64,000 bases of DNA from G963678095 sp963678095 (GTDB lineage Bacteria > Bacillota > Negativicutes > Selenomonadales > Selenomonadaceae): positions 1,674,001 to 1,738,000 of the forward strand of contig OY782746.1 of assembly GCA_963678095.2 (NCBI GenBank). Reading direction: 5' to 3'. The notes under the pieces are model-generated. The model was not told the DNA's origin and did not search any database. It saw only the letters and a list, made by a program, of their open reading frames with translations. Position numbers and translations under genes: made by a program. Below are positions 9,191 to 17,659 of the stretch, piece after piece. The stretch's first letter is position 1; the number at the start of each line of letters is the position of its first letter.

Positions 9191-10249
9191 TCACAGCCAT
9201 TGCTTTTTTTTGAAGAATCGCAGCATCATGACAGAAATTAAAGCCATAAATAGCAGCAAGGCGGGATAGCCATAGCTCCATTCCAGTTCCGGCATGAATT
9301 TGAAATTCATGCCTTCGATGCCGGCAAGAAACGTCAGGGGGATAAAAATGGTTGAAATGATGGTCAGAACCTTCATGATCTCATTCATATGGTTACTGAT
9401 GCTTGACAGGTAAATGTCCATGAGGCCGTTGACGATTTCCCGGAAGGTTTCGACGGCGTCAATGATCTGAACAATGTGATCGCTGATATCACGGTAATAA
9501 AGACGGGTTCGGGGGTGGATTAGCTGGCTGTCGATTCGCTCGAGGGTGCTTAAAACATCGCGCAGGGGCCAGATCGCGCGGCGGATGAACAGCAGGTCCG
9601 TGCGCAGGCTTTGGATTTGACGGATCTGTGCCGGATCGGCGGCCAGCAAAACCTGTTCCTCCAGCAGATCCAGCTGATCGCCGGCGTGCTCAAGGGCAGT
9701 GAAATAATTGTCGACGATGATGTCGAGCAGTGTATAGGCCAGATAATCGGCGCCATATGAACGAAATTTGCTTTGTGGTGGACGCAACCGCTTGCGGATT
9801 GGTTCAAACAGATTTGAGGGCATTTCGCTAAAGGAAATAATATAATTCTTGCCGATGACCAGGGAAAATTGCTCGATATAAAGCTCCGGAGCAGACTGGC
9901 GGATGCTTTTGCTGAGCAAAAACAGGTAATCCCCATAATCTTCAACTTTGGGGCGATGGTTTGTATTGAGCATGTCTTCGAGCACCAGGCGATGGATGGA
10001 AAAAATTTGGCCCAGATGATGCATCGTATCGAGATCCACCCCGGTTAGCTCAATCCAGGTGCAGGTATTGTCTGTTAAGGCAAGATTATTCAGGTCTGCC
10101 GCGGAGGAAAGTTCATATTCACGGAAGCTGTCTTCGTTAAAGCAGGTGATGCGGATGGTGGCTTTTATTGCTGGATCAAAGCCGCTGCTGATCAGGGTTC
10201 CCGGCGGAAGTCCCGGCTTTTTTGTATGTATACGGTGATGCTTGCGCAT
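9191..10249 (-). CDS. corA: CorA-type divalent metal transporter
   Basis: This is a CorA-family Mg2+/Co2+ channel in the inner membrane. The protein is 352 aa: a long cytoplasmic alpha/beta domain, the stalk helix (about residues 200-290), then two C-terminal membrane helices with the signature GMN between them (GIEGMNFKFMPEL) and a basic tail FFKKKQW. The residue before GMN is Glu, where Tyr or Phe is more usual. GGAGG lies about ten bases before the ATG. The gene converges on the MBL gene and is transcribed alone, divergent from the malic enzyme gene. Confidence 0.94.
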   Translation of the reverse strand: MRKHHRIHTKKPGLPPGTLISSGFDPAIKATIRITCFNEDSFREYELSSAADLNNLALTDNTCTWIELTGVDLDTMHHLGQIFSIHRLVLEDMLNTNHRPKVEDYGDYLFLLSKSIRQSAPELYIEQFSLVIGKNYIISFSEMPSNLFEPIRKRLRPPQSKFRSYGADYLAYTLLDIIVDNYFTALEHAGDQLDLLEEQVLLAADPAQIRQIQSLRTDLLFIRRAIWPLRDVLSTLERIDSQLIHPRTRLYYRDISDHIVQIIDAVETFREIVNGLMDIYLSSISNHMNEIMKVLTIISTIFIPLTFLAGIEGMNFKFMPELEWSYGYPALLLFMALISVMMLRFFKKKQWL

Positions 10250-10449
10250 AGCTGCTGTCCTCCTTGTGTTTCTTTGCGTTTGTCTTATGAGAATTATACA
10301 ATGAAAAGCAAAGCAATGGGGAAGAAAGCAGCTGATTGGGAAAAGTTTTTATGAATTTTATCGACGCTACCAGGAAACAGCAAAAATCCATTAGAAATAA
10401 AAATATAGGGAGCAAGAAGGATTCTGACAGGATTAATCGGGGAAAAGTG

Positions 10450-10497
10450 TTGACAAAGTTGCTTTGTAATCCTACAATACAGATAAGGATTGTAAAC
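10450..10497 (+). promoter_or_regulatory. Promoter with overlapping dyad upstream of malic enzyme gene
   Basis: TTGACA (10450-10455) and TACAAT (10473-10478) are separated by exactly 17 bp. The spacer end and -10 form TTGTA-N4-TACAA (10464-10477), and a larger imperfect dyad TTTGTAATCC / GGATTGTAAA (10463-10472 and 10487-10496) spans the -10 and the likely start site. This looks like a repressor operator. The rest of 10250-10654 holds no convincing gene; a GCTCG/CGAGC hairpin lies at 10603-10629 in the leader. Confidence 0.7.
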
Positions 10498-10654
10498 TTT
10501 TTGTGCTTATGTATAAGGAAAGTATGTGAAAAAATATACATTCCTTACAAATAGACCAAAGGCAAGCTATCGAATAAATATATTGAAAATTTAAACAATG
10601 AAGCTCGTTCAAATTTAAAAAATTCGAGCCGAGCGAAGGACAGGGGGAGATCGC

Positions 10655-11833
10655 ATGACAGCGAATACAGAAAATAAGGCTTTGGCAATGCATGAAAAAT
10701 GGCAGGGGAAAATAGAAATCCAGGCTCGGTGTCCTGTCGGCAATAAGGATGATCTGGCGCTGGCCTATACGCCGGGAGTAGCCGAGCCCTGCCGGGAAAT
10801 TGCAACGGACCCGGATTTGAGCTATACCTATAGCCGCCGGGCAAATATGATTGCGGTTGTTACCGATGGCTCAGCTGTTTTGGGTCTGGGGGATATCGGC
10901 CCGGAAGCCGGGATGCCAGTGATGGAAGGAAAATGTGTTTTGTTCAAGGAATTTGGCGGAGTGGATGCTATTCCGCTGTGTATTCGCAGCAAGGAGGTAG
11001 GGGACATCGTCAACACTGTGCGCTTGCTGGCTGGATCTTTTGGCGGCATTAACCTCGAGGATATTTCAGCTCCGCGCTGTTTCGAAATTGAGCGCCAGCT
11101 TAAGGCCTGCTGTGATATTCCGATCTATCATGATGATCAGCATGGCACGGCAGTGGTTGTTTTGGCGGCGATGATGAATGCGCTGAAATTTATGAAAAAA
11201 GATATAAGCCAAATTGAGGTTGTCATCAGCGGCTCGGGGGCTGCTGGTATTGCAATTTCGAGGCTGTTGATTGCCCGGGGATTGAAAAAAGTCATTCTCT
11301 GTGACCGTAAGGGGGCGATTTACGCCGGGCGGGCGGACTTAAATGAAGAAAAGCTAAAAATCGCGGCGATATCAAATCTCGCCCTTAAAGCAGGCCCGCT
11401 GCGGGACGTTATTCAGGGTGCAGATGTTTTTATTGGGGTTTCCGCACCGGGGATGCTTACGCCGGCAATGATTGCGACGATGGCGGCCGATCCTCTGATT
11501 TTTGCCCTGGCAAATCCGGAACCGGAAATTTTGCCGGCTGAGGCAAAGGCTGCCGGGGCTCGCGTGGTTTGTACCGGTCGCAGTGATTTTCCCAACCAGG
11601 TCAACAATGTGCTGGCTTTTCCAGGAATTTTTCGCGGGGCGCTTGATGTCAGGGCGAGTGATATCAATGAGCAGATGAATATTGCTGCGGCTGAAGCCAT
11701 TGCCGGACTGGTGGCAGAGGAGGAACTAAACGAAAATTATATTTTGCCGGAAGTTTTTGATCCACGGCTGAGCCAGTCGGTTGCCAAGGCTGTTGCTCAG
11801 GCGGCCCGGGACACGAAGGTAGCGCGGATATGA
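10655..11833 (+). CDS. NAD(P)-dependent malic enzyme (short form)
   Basis: Malic enzyme decarboxylates malate to pyruvate with reduction of NAD(P). The 392-aa protein is the short bacterial form without a phosphotransacetylase domain. It shows YTPGVAEPC, the catalytic-region Lys in LCIRSKEVGD, NLEDISAPRCFEIE and YHDDQHGTA for metal and substrate binding, then the Rossmann motif GSGAAGIA (about residues 190-197) and ALANPEPEI. ATG 10655 follows a GGGGGAGA site. It is a single gene behind the promoter at 10450. In a propionate- or succinate-forming anaerobe it would link the C4 and C3 pools; that role is inferred. Confidence 0.94.
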   Translation: MTANTENKALAMHEKWQGKIEIQARCPVGNKDDLALAYTPGVAEPCREIATDPDLSYTYSRRANMIAVVTDGSAVLGLGDIGPEAGMPVMEGKCVLFKEFGGVDAIPLCIRSKEVGDIVNTVRLLAGSFGGINLEDISAPRCFEIERQLKACCDIPIYHDDQHGTAVVVLAAMMNALKFMKKDISQIEVVISGSGAAGIAISRLLIARGLKKVILCDRKGAIYAGRADLNEEKLKIAAISNLALKAGPLRDVIQGADVFIGVSAPGMLTPAMIATMAADPLIFALANPEPEILPAEAKAAGARVVCTGRSDFPNQVNNVLAFPGIFRGALDVRASDINEQMNIAAAEAIAGLVAEEELNENYILPEVFDPRLSQSVAKAVAQAARDTKVARI

Positions 11834-11925
11834 TGGTTTATGTGGACTTGATGGCCAGCGGCATGGTAAGATAAGCGGAGAATACCTGCCTTGGGAGAGG
11901 CTGTTTGGCGAAAGGAAGGGTAAAC

Positions 11926-12507
11926 ATGAGTGTAGCAACGCCGAGTGCGCCGGTGAAACCGACGCCGCCGCAGGCGCCGTCGATTGGGACATCGGATCAG
12001 CCGGCGCCTGCAGCTGACGCGGCCGCTGGCAGTAATATGGCCAGTCCGGAAGTCGTAGCGGCAGTCCGCAAGCTGGAAGCGCTGGGGGCAAGCCTGCAGG
12101 GCAGCCCGGCTTCGACCAAAGACGGCGCTGCTGCCAGTAAGAACCCTTCAACGGCCAAAGAGGCAGATACTGCCAAACCGGCAGCAAAAACTGCCGGCAG
12201 CAAACAGGGGCTACAGTCAGTTTCTGATGCTGGGGAAGAGCAGCCAGAAACGGCAGCCGCTTCGCAGACGGCAGCGGCGGGGGTGCCGCCGAAAGCGCCA
12301 CCGACAGGCGGAATGAGCGGTAATCTGCCCTTGATGGTATTGCTGCTGGTGGCGGTTGTCGGTATGGCCGGTTGGTATTTTGCCCGCGGGCGAAAACCTG
12401 TGCGGCAAGCGAAAAAAACCCTGCCGACGGGAGTTGACCGTCTGGCCGGACAGCCGGATGGTACGGAAAAAAAGAAGCGCTCGGGACGCTTTGAAGTGAG
12501 AATTTAA
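11926..12507 (+). CDS. Ala/Pro-rich single-pass membrane protein, function unknown
   Basis: I do not recognise this 193-aa protein. Residues 1 to about 130 are low-complexity (rich in Ala, Pro, Ser, Thr and Gly) with no signal peptide. One clear membrane helix, LPLMVLLLVAVVGMAGWYFA, lies at about residues 134-153 and is followed by a very basic tail ending RFEVRI. By the positive-inside rule the tail should be cytoplasmic and the low-complexity part outside. ATG 11926 after AGGAAGGG is preferred over TTG 11905. It follows the malic enzyme gene by 92 bp and ends at a bidirectional terminator. Confidence 0.7.
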   Translation: MSVATPSAPVKPTPPQAPSIGTSDQPAPAADAAAGSNMASPEVVAAVRKLEALGASLQGSPASTKDGAAASKNPSTAKEADTAKPAAKTAGSKQGLQSVSDAGEEQPETAAASQTAAAGVPPKAPPTGGMSGNLPLMVLLLVAVVGMAGWYFARGRKPVRQAKKTLPTGVDRLAGQPDGTEKKKRSGRFEVRI

Positions 12508-12517
12508 AATTTGCCGA

Positions 12518-12561
12518 TAAAAAAGGTCGCAGGGGCATTGTGCCAGCCTGCGGCCTTTTTG
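12518..12561. terminator. Bidirectional terminator
   Basis: AAAAAAGGTCGCAGG (12519-12533) pairs with CCTGCGGCCTTTTT (12546-12559) with one G-T pair. It separates the converging 11926 gene and paaK and has an A-run on one side and a T-run on the other. Confidence 0.88.
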
Positions 12562-12567
12562 CTTGCT

Positions 12568-13806
12568 TTAGTGATAACGGTTGTCGATTACCCGGGCGGT
12601 TTTCTTTTCACTGCGCGGCAATGTGCCGATGGGCAGGGCTTCCGTTTCGATGGCAATGCCAATTTTGGTTTTAAACCAGTGCCGGACCTCCGGATTTAAT
12701 GTGACGGGGTTGGCGCCGGGCTTGTATTCGAAGCGCAGCAGCAAAAAGTCTTTGTGTTTTTCGTCGCGGTCGAGAACAACCTGATATTCGCTGCTGGCCC
12801 AGGGAACATCCCTGAGGACATCTTCAATCTGGCCCGGGTATATATTGACGGCTTTAATCTTGATCATGTCATCGGTGCGGCCGAGGATGATGTCATGGCG
12901 AGGATATGGTGACCCGCAGCTGCAAGGGCCGGGGAGCAGGCGCGTCAAATCGTGGGTACGGTAGCGGATCAGGGGGGCGCCTTCTTTTGTCAATGTTGTG
13001 ATGGTCAGCTCGCCGAGCTCTCCCTCGGGAAGCACTGTGCCTGTCGCCGGATCAATGATTTCAAAGTAGAGATGGTCATCCCAGTAATGCATCCCGCTAT
13101 GGGCATCGCAGCTGATGGAGATCCCGGGACCGTATATTTCGGTAAGTCCGTAAATATCATAAATTTCAACGCCGAGTTCGGTTTGAATGCGCTGGCGCAT
13201 TTTTTCACCCCAACGCTCGGAACCAATGACAGCCCGGCGCAGCTTGATCGCCTCGCGCATATCGCGTTTGGCAATTTCCTCTGCCAGCAGCAGTGCATAC
13301 GAGGAGGTCGCGCACAGCGCGGTTGCACCGAGATCGACCATCATTTTCAGTTGCTTTTCTGTATTTCCCGGCCCCATCGGAATGGCCATGGCCCCCAGTT
13401 TTTCCGTGCCGCGCTGAAAGCCGATGCCGGCTGTCCATAAGCCATAGCCCGGCGTAATCTGCACGCGGTCGCGCCGAGTGATGCCGGCAAATTTTAGGCA
13501 GCGGGCCATCATCAGGCCCCATGTCTCTACATCGTTTTCCGTATAGGGAATAACGACCGGCTGACCGGTGGTTCCCGAAGAGGAGTGGATGCGGACCACG
13601 TCCTCGTCAGAAACGGCCTGGATTCCGAGCGGGTAGGCTTGGCGCAGATCATACTTGTCGGTAGTCGGGATGCGGGCGATATCTGCTTCGGTTTTGATAT
13701 CGCCTGGTTCAAGGCCGGCGCTGCGAAATTTTTTTTGGTAAAACGGGCTGTTTTTGGTGGCGTGCTGCAATATATGTTGAAATTTTTCAAATTGTTCAGG
13801 CGTCAT
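12568..13806 (-). CDS. paaK: Phenylacetate-CoA ligase family enzyme
   Basis: This enzyme activates an aryl acid, typically phenylacetate or indoleacetate, to its CoA thioester with ATP. The 412-aa protein is slightly shorter than the usual 430-440 aa. Visible ANL-superfamily motifs are SSSGTTGQP (P-loop, about residues 75-83), YGLTE (about 219-223), YRTHDLT and GRTDDMIKIKAVNIYP with the C-terminal-domain hinge. Its ATG at 13806 overlaps the end of iorB by 11 bp, so the two are co-translated from the T-box controlled iorAB operon. In that setting it would supply arylacetyl-CoA to the oxidoreductase working in the reductive direction, or take its product in the oxidative direction. Confidence 0.92.
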   Translation of the reverse strand: MTPEQFEKFQHILQHATKNSPFYQKKFRSAGLEPGDIKTEADIARIPTTDKYDLRQAYPLGIQAVSDEDVVRIHSSSGTTGQPVVIPYTENDVETWGLMMARCLKFAGITRRDRVQITPGYGLWTAGIGFQRGTEKLGAMAIPMGPGNTEKQLKMMVDLGATALCATSSYALLLAEEIAKRDMREAIKLRRAVIGSERWGEKMRQRIQTELGVEIYDIYGLTEIYGPGISISCDAHSGMHYWDDHLYFEIIDPATGTVLPEGELGELTITTLTKEGAPLIRYRTHDLTRLLPGPCSCGSPYPRHDIILGRTDDMIKIKAVNIYPGQIEDVLRDVPWASSEYQVVLDRDEKHKDFLLLRFEYKPGANPVTLNPEVRHWFKTKIGIAIETEALPIGTLPRSEKKTARVIDNRYH

Positions 13807-14407
13807 GTGTCATACCTCTTCCCTGTTCCTTATAGGTATAGCCGATCTCAAAGGCCCGGCGGTTCAATTCCATAAATTTTTCCGGCAGATTCTGTTCGAG
13901 TGTTTGTAATAGGTCCTCTTTGGCAAACGGCAGCAGGTTTTCCCGGGCGGCAACGCCGAGCATGATGACATTTAAGACCTTAGCGCTGCCGGCTTGCCGG
14001 CAGAGGTCATTCCCGTTGATGAAGATCGCTGCGGCCGCCTTTTGACCGATAAATTCTAAAATAGCCTGTAGATTGTACGGACAGCCGCCGAGCGACGCAG
14101 TGACCGGAAAAATGGGGCTGATATTGATGAGGGCGATGCCGCCTTCCTTTAAATAAGAGAAATTGCGCAACGCTTCCGCCGGCTCAAAGCCAAGGAGCAG
14201 ATCTGCCTGGTGAAGTGGGATTATCGGGCCGCAGTCCGTAGTGCCGATGCGGACCTGGCTGATAACACAGCCGCCGCGCTGGGCCATGCCGATGGTTTCG
14301 GCCGTGCAGGCGGGCAATTCCCGTGATATGGCTGTTTGGGCCAGAACTCTTGAGGCGAGGACGGTTCCCTGACCGCCAACGCCGGCTAGCAGACAATTCA
14401 GTTTCAT
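13796..14407 (-). CDS. iorB: Indolepyruvate ferredoxin oxidoreductase beta subunit
   Basis: This is the gamma-domain-type subunit of the 2-oxoacid:ferredoxin oxidoreductase that interconverts aryl pyruvates and arylacetyl-CoA. The 203-aa protein starts MKLNCLLAGVGGQGTVLASR, the standard N-terminus, and has AETIGMAQRGGCV. A 21-residue in-frame extension upstream would run into iorA, while ATG 14407 forms an ATGA overlap with the iorA stop. It acts with IorA as an alpha2beta2 complex in the cytoplasm. Confidence 0.94.
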   Translation of the reverse strand: MKLNCLLAGVGGQGTVLASRVLAQTAISRELPACTAETIGMAQRGGCVISQVRIGTTDCGPIIPLHQADLLLGFEPAEALRNFSYLKEGGIALINISPIFPVTASLGGCPYNLQAILEFIGQKAAAAIFINGNDLCRQAGSAKVLNVIMLGVAARENLLPFAKEDLLQTLEQNLPEKFMELNRRAFEIGYTYKEQGRGMTHDA

Positions 14408-16203
14408 AATGGAGTACCTCCAATCGCTTTTGCCGGACAGACCTGTGTGCAGAGGGAACAGCCGTAACAAAGCGCCGTGTCGATCCGGGCTTTGCCGGTT
14501 TCGTCAAGTGAAATCGCCGGGCAGCCGATTTCCTTTACGCAGCGGCGACAGCCGGTGCAGCGTTCTTTATCAACCTGCCGCTTCAGCTTTGGCTTAAACA
14601 GGGCAATACAGGGGGCTTCGAACAAGACGACGGATACGCCAGGAAAGGCGACGGCTTCGCTGACGGTAGCAATTGCTGTTTGCAAATGCAGGGGATTGGC
14701 TTTTTTAATGTATTTTACATTGCAGCCAGCTAAAACCTTTTCAATCGAAATTTTTTCCGTCAGGCTGCCCATCATAGTCCGTCCGGTTCCGGGATGTGGC
14801 TGATGGCCGGTCATGGCTGTCGTCGAGTTGTCGACGATGATGACCGTGATATCCGTCTGATTGTAGACGGCATTGATGATGCCGGTAATTCCGGAATGGA
14901 AAAAGGTCGAATCGCCGATAAAGGCAATATGCTTGACACTGTTATCTGCCCGCTGCAGCCCCTGGGCCATGGTGATGCCGGCTCCCATGCAGAGGCAGGT
15001 GTCTACCATATCAAGCGGGCTGGCGTTGCCAAGGGTATAACAGCCGATATCGCCGCTGAAAACAGCCTCTTGTTTTTGCTGCTGCAGAGCGCGTTTTACG
15101 CTGTAAAAAGAAGCGCGGTGCGGACAACCGGCGCACAGTACCGGCGGGCGTGCTGGCAGCGGCGGCAGTGAAACTGCCACGGGTGGGGAGATTTCGCGAG
15201 CGTAGAATTTGTCGATCGAAGCGCGGATCGTTTCATAATTGTTGCTGCCGGCAATGTTGGCGTGCCCGGTAAGCTTGCCGTAAATTTTTACCGGCAATTG
15301 ATGCTTGCCGCATAGTTTCAACAAGACTTCTTCGATAACCGGGTCGAGTTCTTCAAGGACAAGAACTTCGGTGCGCTCTTTGAGGAAGGCAAGGGCCAGT
15401 TTTTCCGGAAACGGGTGCACCGTGGCTAGCTTCAATAGGGCGGCCTCATCGCCAGTGTCAGACAGGACTTCCTTCGCGTAGGCAACGGATACGCCGCTGC
15501 TGACAATACCCCGATTCCCTTGCCCGGTGATCTGGTTGCAGGCGGCGGTAGAAAATTCGTCGCTGATTTTTTGCTCGTTCTGGCATATTTTTATATGGTT
15601 TTGATAGGAAAGTCGGGGGAAGATAACCCATTTCGGATCTTTTATGAAAGCTGCTGGTGGATGCTTGGCGATGAAATCGTCGATATCTATGCTGGCACAG
15701 GCGTGGCAAATCTGGGTCGTCGGACGAAATATAACCGGCGTATGGTATTTTTCAGAAAGGGCAAAGGCTTCGCCGATCAATAGATATGCCTCCTGGGGGG
15801 AGCTTGGGTCAAAGACTGGCAAATGGGCAAATTGGGCAAAGTGGCGGGTGTCCTGCTCTGTTTGTGAGGAGACCGGGCCGGGATCATCCGCGACGAGAAC
15901 GACCATCCCCCCTTTTATGCCGATATAAGCCAGACTCATCAGCGGGTCACTGGCCACATTTAAACCTACCTGTTTCATCGTGACCAGGGTCCGGGCGCCG
16001 GTATACGCTGCGCCGGCGGCTACTTCCAGTGCGACTTTTTCGTTTACTGACCATTCTACATATGTATTTTCGTTTCGGTATTTGGCAATTGTTTCGAGAA
16101 CTTCACTTGAGGGAGTTCCGGGATAGCCGGTGACAATGTCCACGCCGGCGCGAATTGCTCCGAGGGCAATGGCCTCATTTCCCATCAATAATTTTTGTGC
16201 CAT
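14404..16203 (-). CDS. iorA: Indolepyruvate ferredoxin oxidoreductase alpha subunit
   Basis: This is the large subunit, carrying thiamine diphosphate and two [4Fe-4S] clusters. The 599-aa protein has the N-terminal domain with GYPGTPSSEV, the central TPP-binding part with LCAGCPHRASF, GDIGCYTLG and GDSTFFHSGITG, and a C-terminal ferredoxin domain with CTGCRRCVKEIGCP and CYGCSLCTQVCP (about residues 546-590). The first cluster motif has one extra residue between the third and fourth Cys, as is usual in IorA. A GGAGC site lies before the ATG at 16203. It is the first gene after the T-box leader. Confidence 0.96.
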   Translation of the reverse strand: MAQKLLMGNEAIALGAIRAGVDIVTGYPGTPSSEVLETIAKYRNENTYVEWSVNEKVALEVAAGAAYTGARTLVTMKQVGLNVASDPLMSLAYIGIKGGMVVLVADDPGPVSSQTEQDTRHFAQFAHLPVFDPSSPQEAYLLIGEAFALSEKYHTPVIFRPTTQICHACASIDIDDFIAKHPPAAFIKDPKWVIFPRLSYQNHIKICQNEQKISDEFSTAACNQITGQGNRGIVSSGVSVAYAKEVLSDTGDEAALLKLATVHPFPEKLALAFLKERTEVLVLEELDPVIEEVLLKLCGKHQLPVKIYGKLTGHANIAGSNNYETIRASIDKFYAREISPPVAVSLPPLPARPPVLCAGCPHRASFYSVKRALQQQKQEAVFSGDIGCYTLGNASPLDMVDTCLCMGAGITMAQGLQRADNSVKHIAFIGDSTFFHSGITGIINAVYNQTDITVIIVDNSTTAMTGHQPHPGTGRTMMGSLTEKISIEKVLAGCNVKYIKKANPLHLQTAIATVSEAVAFPGVSVVLFEAPCIALFKPKLKRQVDKERCTGCRRCVKEIGCPAISLDETGKARIDTALCYGCSLCTQVCPAKAIGGTPL

Positions 16204-16226
16204 GTGATTCGCTCCTTTATCATTGA

Positions 16227-16508
16227 ATATAAAAAAGCATCTGTCCTATTATAAGGACAGATGCTCTGATCTGCGTTACCACCTTGTTTGCCGGCTACAA
16301 CCGGCCACCTCAGTCAAATGTTAAAAACATTAGCGGCTTTATAACGGAAGCCGGTCGTCTTTGCTAGTGGGCCGAAGCTGTTCACATTACCCTCGGGAGC
16401 CCATTTCCTCGTTTCGTCTGCCACCGGGATTTCAGCTACAGCCCGGTTCTCTGTCGGCGCGTAAAAGAGGCGATTCCTCCGTCAACGGTTTGTACATGCT
16501 CAGTTGTG
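16227..16508 (-). ncRNA. T-box leader, probable tryptophan specifier, controlling iorA-iorB-paaK
   Basis: Read on the minus strand, the leader contains the stem I apical block AGAGAACCGGG...TGAAATCCCGG (about 16453-16422), a specifier-loop segment GAGGAAATGGGC (16410-16399), the T-box AAGGTGGTAACGC (16285-16273), and a terminator GCATCTGTCC / GGACAGATGC plus six T (16264-16231). Within the specifier loop TGG (16403-16401) followed by a purine reads best as Trp; ATG (Met) one base earlier is the alternative. The CCTC/GAGG pair above the loop and GGA/TCC below it set the loop. Uncharged tRNA should stabilise antitermination and switch the operon on. Confidence 0.9.
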
Positions 16509-16516
16509 ACACATAA

Positions 16517-16545
16517 AATGTATCATAATCGAAAATAAATGTCAA
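16517..16545 (-). promoter_or_regulatory. Promoter of the T-box leader
   Basis: On the minus strand TTGACA (16545-16540) and TACATT (16522-16517) are separated by 17 bp, placing the start about ten bases before the leader. No other gene lies between it and iorA. Confidence 0.75.
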
Positions 16546-17017
16546 ATATATTATCGCATGTCTTTGCTGAAGAATATTTTGTGCTTTAATAGCTGATTTT
16601 TTATTAAAACAAGATAAAAACAACGATTCAAATGAGCAAATAGTTTCTGTGAATAGAATTGGAAGGGGCGTGTCGGAAAAACAGGAAGATGAAAAATGTA
16701 GCTCTGTCAGAAAATATTTTTTGCAAAAATAGTAAATCATTTACTGAACAGATTTTTATGGATTCTTCCGCAAGGAAAATCTGGTGGCTGACAGACAACT
16801 GACAACAATAAGAAACGAGAAAAACAGAAGAGGGGGCAGAGGCTTGAAATAAGCGGGTTGATGACAATGCAGGGGAAATGGCAACGGGATTTAATCCGTC
16901 CCTGCCGCGAAATATCAGGGGTTTGATGGAGTGTCCCCCGATCTTCCTTCGGGAGAAACAATTGTCGAAAAATTCAATATACACGACAAAGTACTACAAA
17001 ATAATTCGTGAAATCGA

Positions 17018-17296
17018 TTGACATTTTTTTGTAGATGGTTTAAAATTGAAAATAGTTTGAGACAGGAAATACTTTACAAACCCTGTGGTTGACTGGATCT
17101 TGCGCAGTGGTGAAACACTGCATAGCAGATGTCGCGATGGTATTGTTAGGTATTATTTCAAACGCTAAACGGAAAGGTTCAGTTTTGGTGTAGGAGTTTT
17201 TTGAAGCTGAATTGCTTGTCCATATCGGTGCCGAGGTTACGTCGATTTTCCTTCAAAGTGAAAAAGATTGACAATAAAGAAAATTTGTTTTACATA
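17018..17296 (+). promoter_or_regulatory. Two tandem promoters and long leader upstream of glpK
   Basis: P1 is TTGACA (17018-17023), 17 bp, TAAAAT (17041-17046). P2 is TTGACA (17268-17273), 17 bp, TACATA (17291-17296). Both lie far from glpK, giving leaders of about 605 and 355 nt. I see no protein gene in 16549-17659. Local hairpins include GCAGTG/CACTGC (17104-17121), but I could not assign a known riboswitch. A weak catabolite-site-like sequence TCAAACGCTAAAC lies at 17158-17170. Confidence 0.7.
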
Positions 17297-17659
17297 AGAT
17301 GACGGCGCGATCAAACAAGAAAAACCCGTAACTCTGGTGATGGCAGGCCTGGCCTGTTACACATAAATGAATCCGGCGAAAACCGGGTGAATACAAAAGA
17401 GGGAGTGGTTCGAATTCATTGTGTTAAAATGGGCGAAAGTTATCATTTGAGCAGGATGGAGGTGAAAAACTGGCAGGACTGAACTGATTTTTTAACGGTA
17501 TTATTCTTTTGGTGACGGCGGTATTGCCGAAAAATCATGTGACGCAATTTTGCGGGCACAGCGATTTTTGAACCGGTTGCGGGCAACTGCAATCGTGTAT
17601 TTATCCTTTAGGTATTTTTAGTATCATAAAAATAAATAAAAAACAAAGGGGACTTTAAC

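Noticed and set aside
17158..17170. CcpA catabolite (cre) site upstream of glpK
   Set aside because: TCAAACGCTAAAC matches the cre consensus only in part, so it is mentioned but not called.
17320..17400. Cobalamin-riboswitch-like stretch upstream of glpK
   Set aside because: A few G/C-rich motifs look similar, but the conserved B12-box order is not present.
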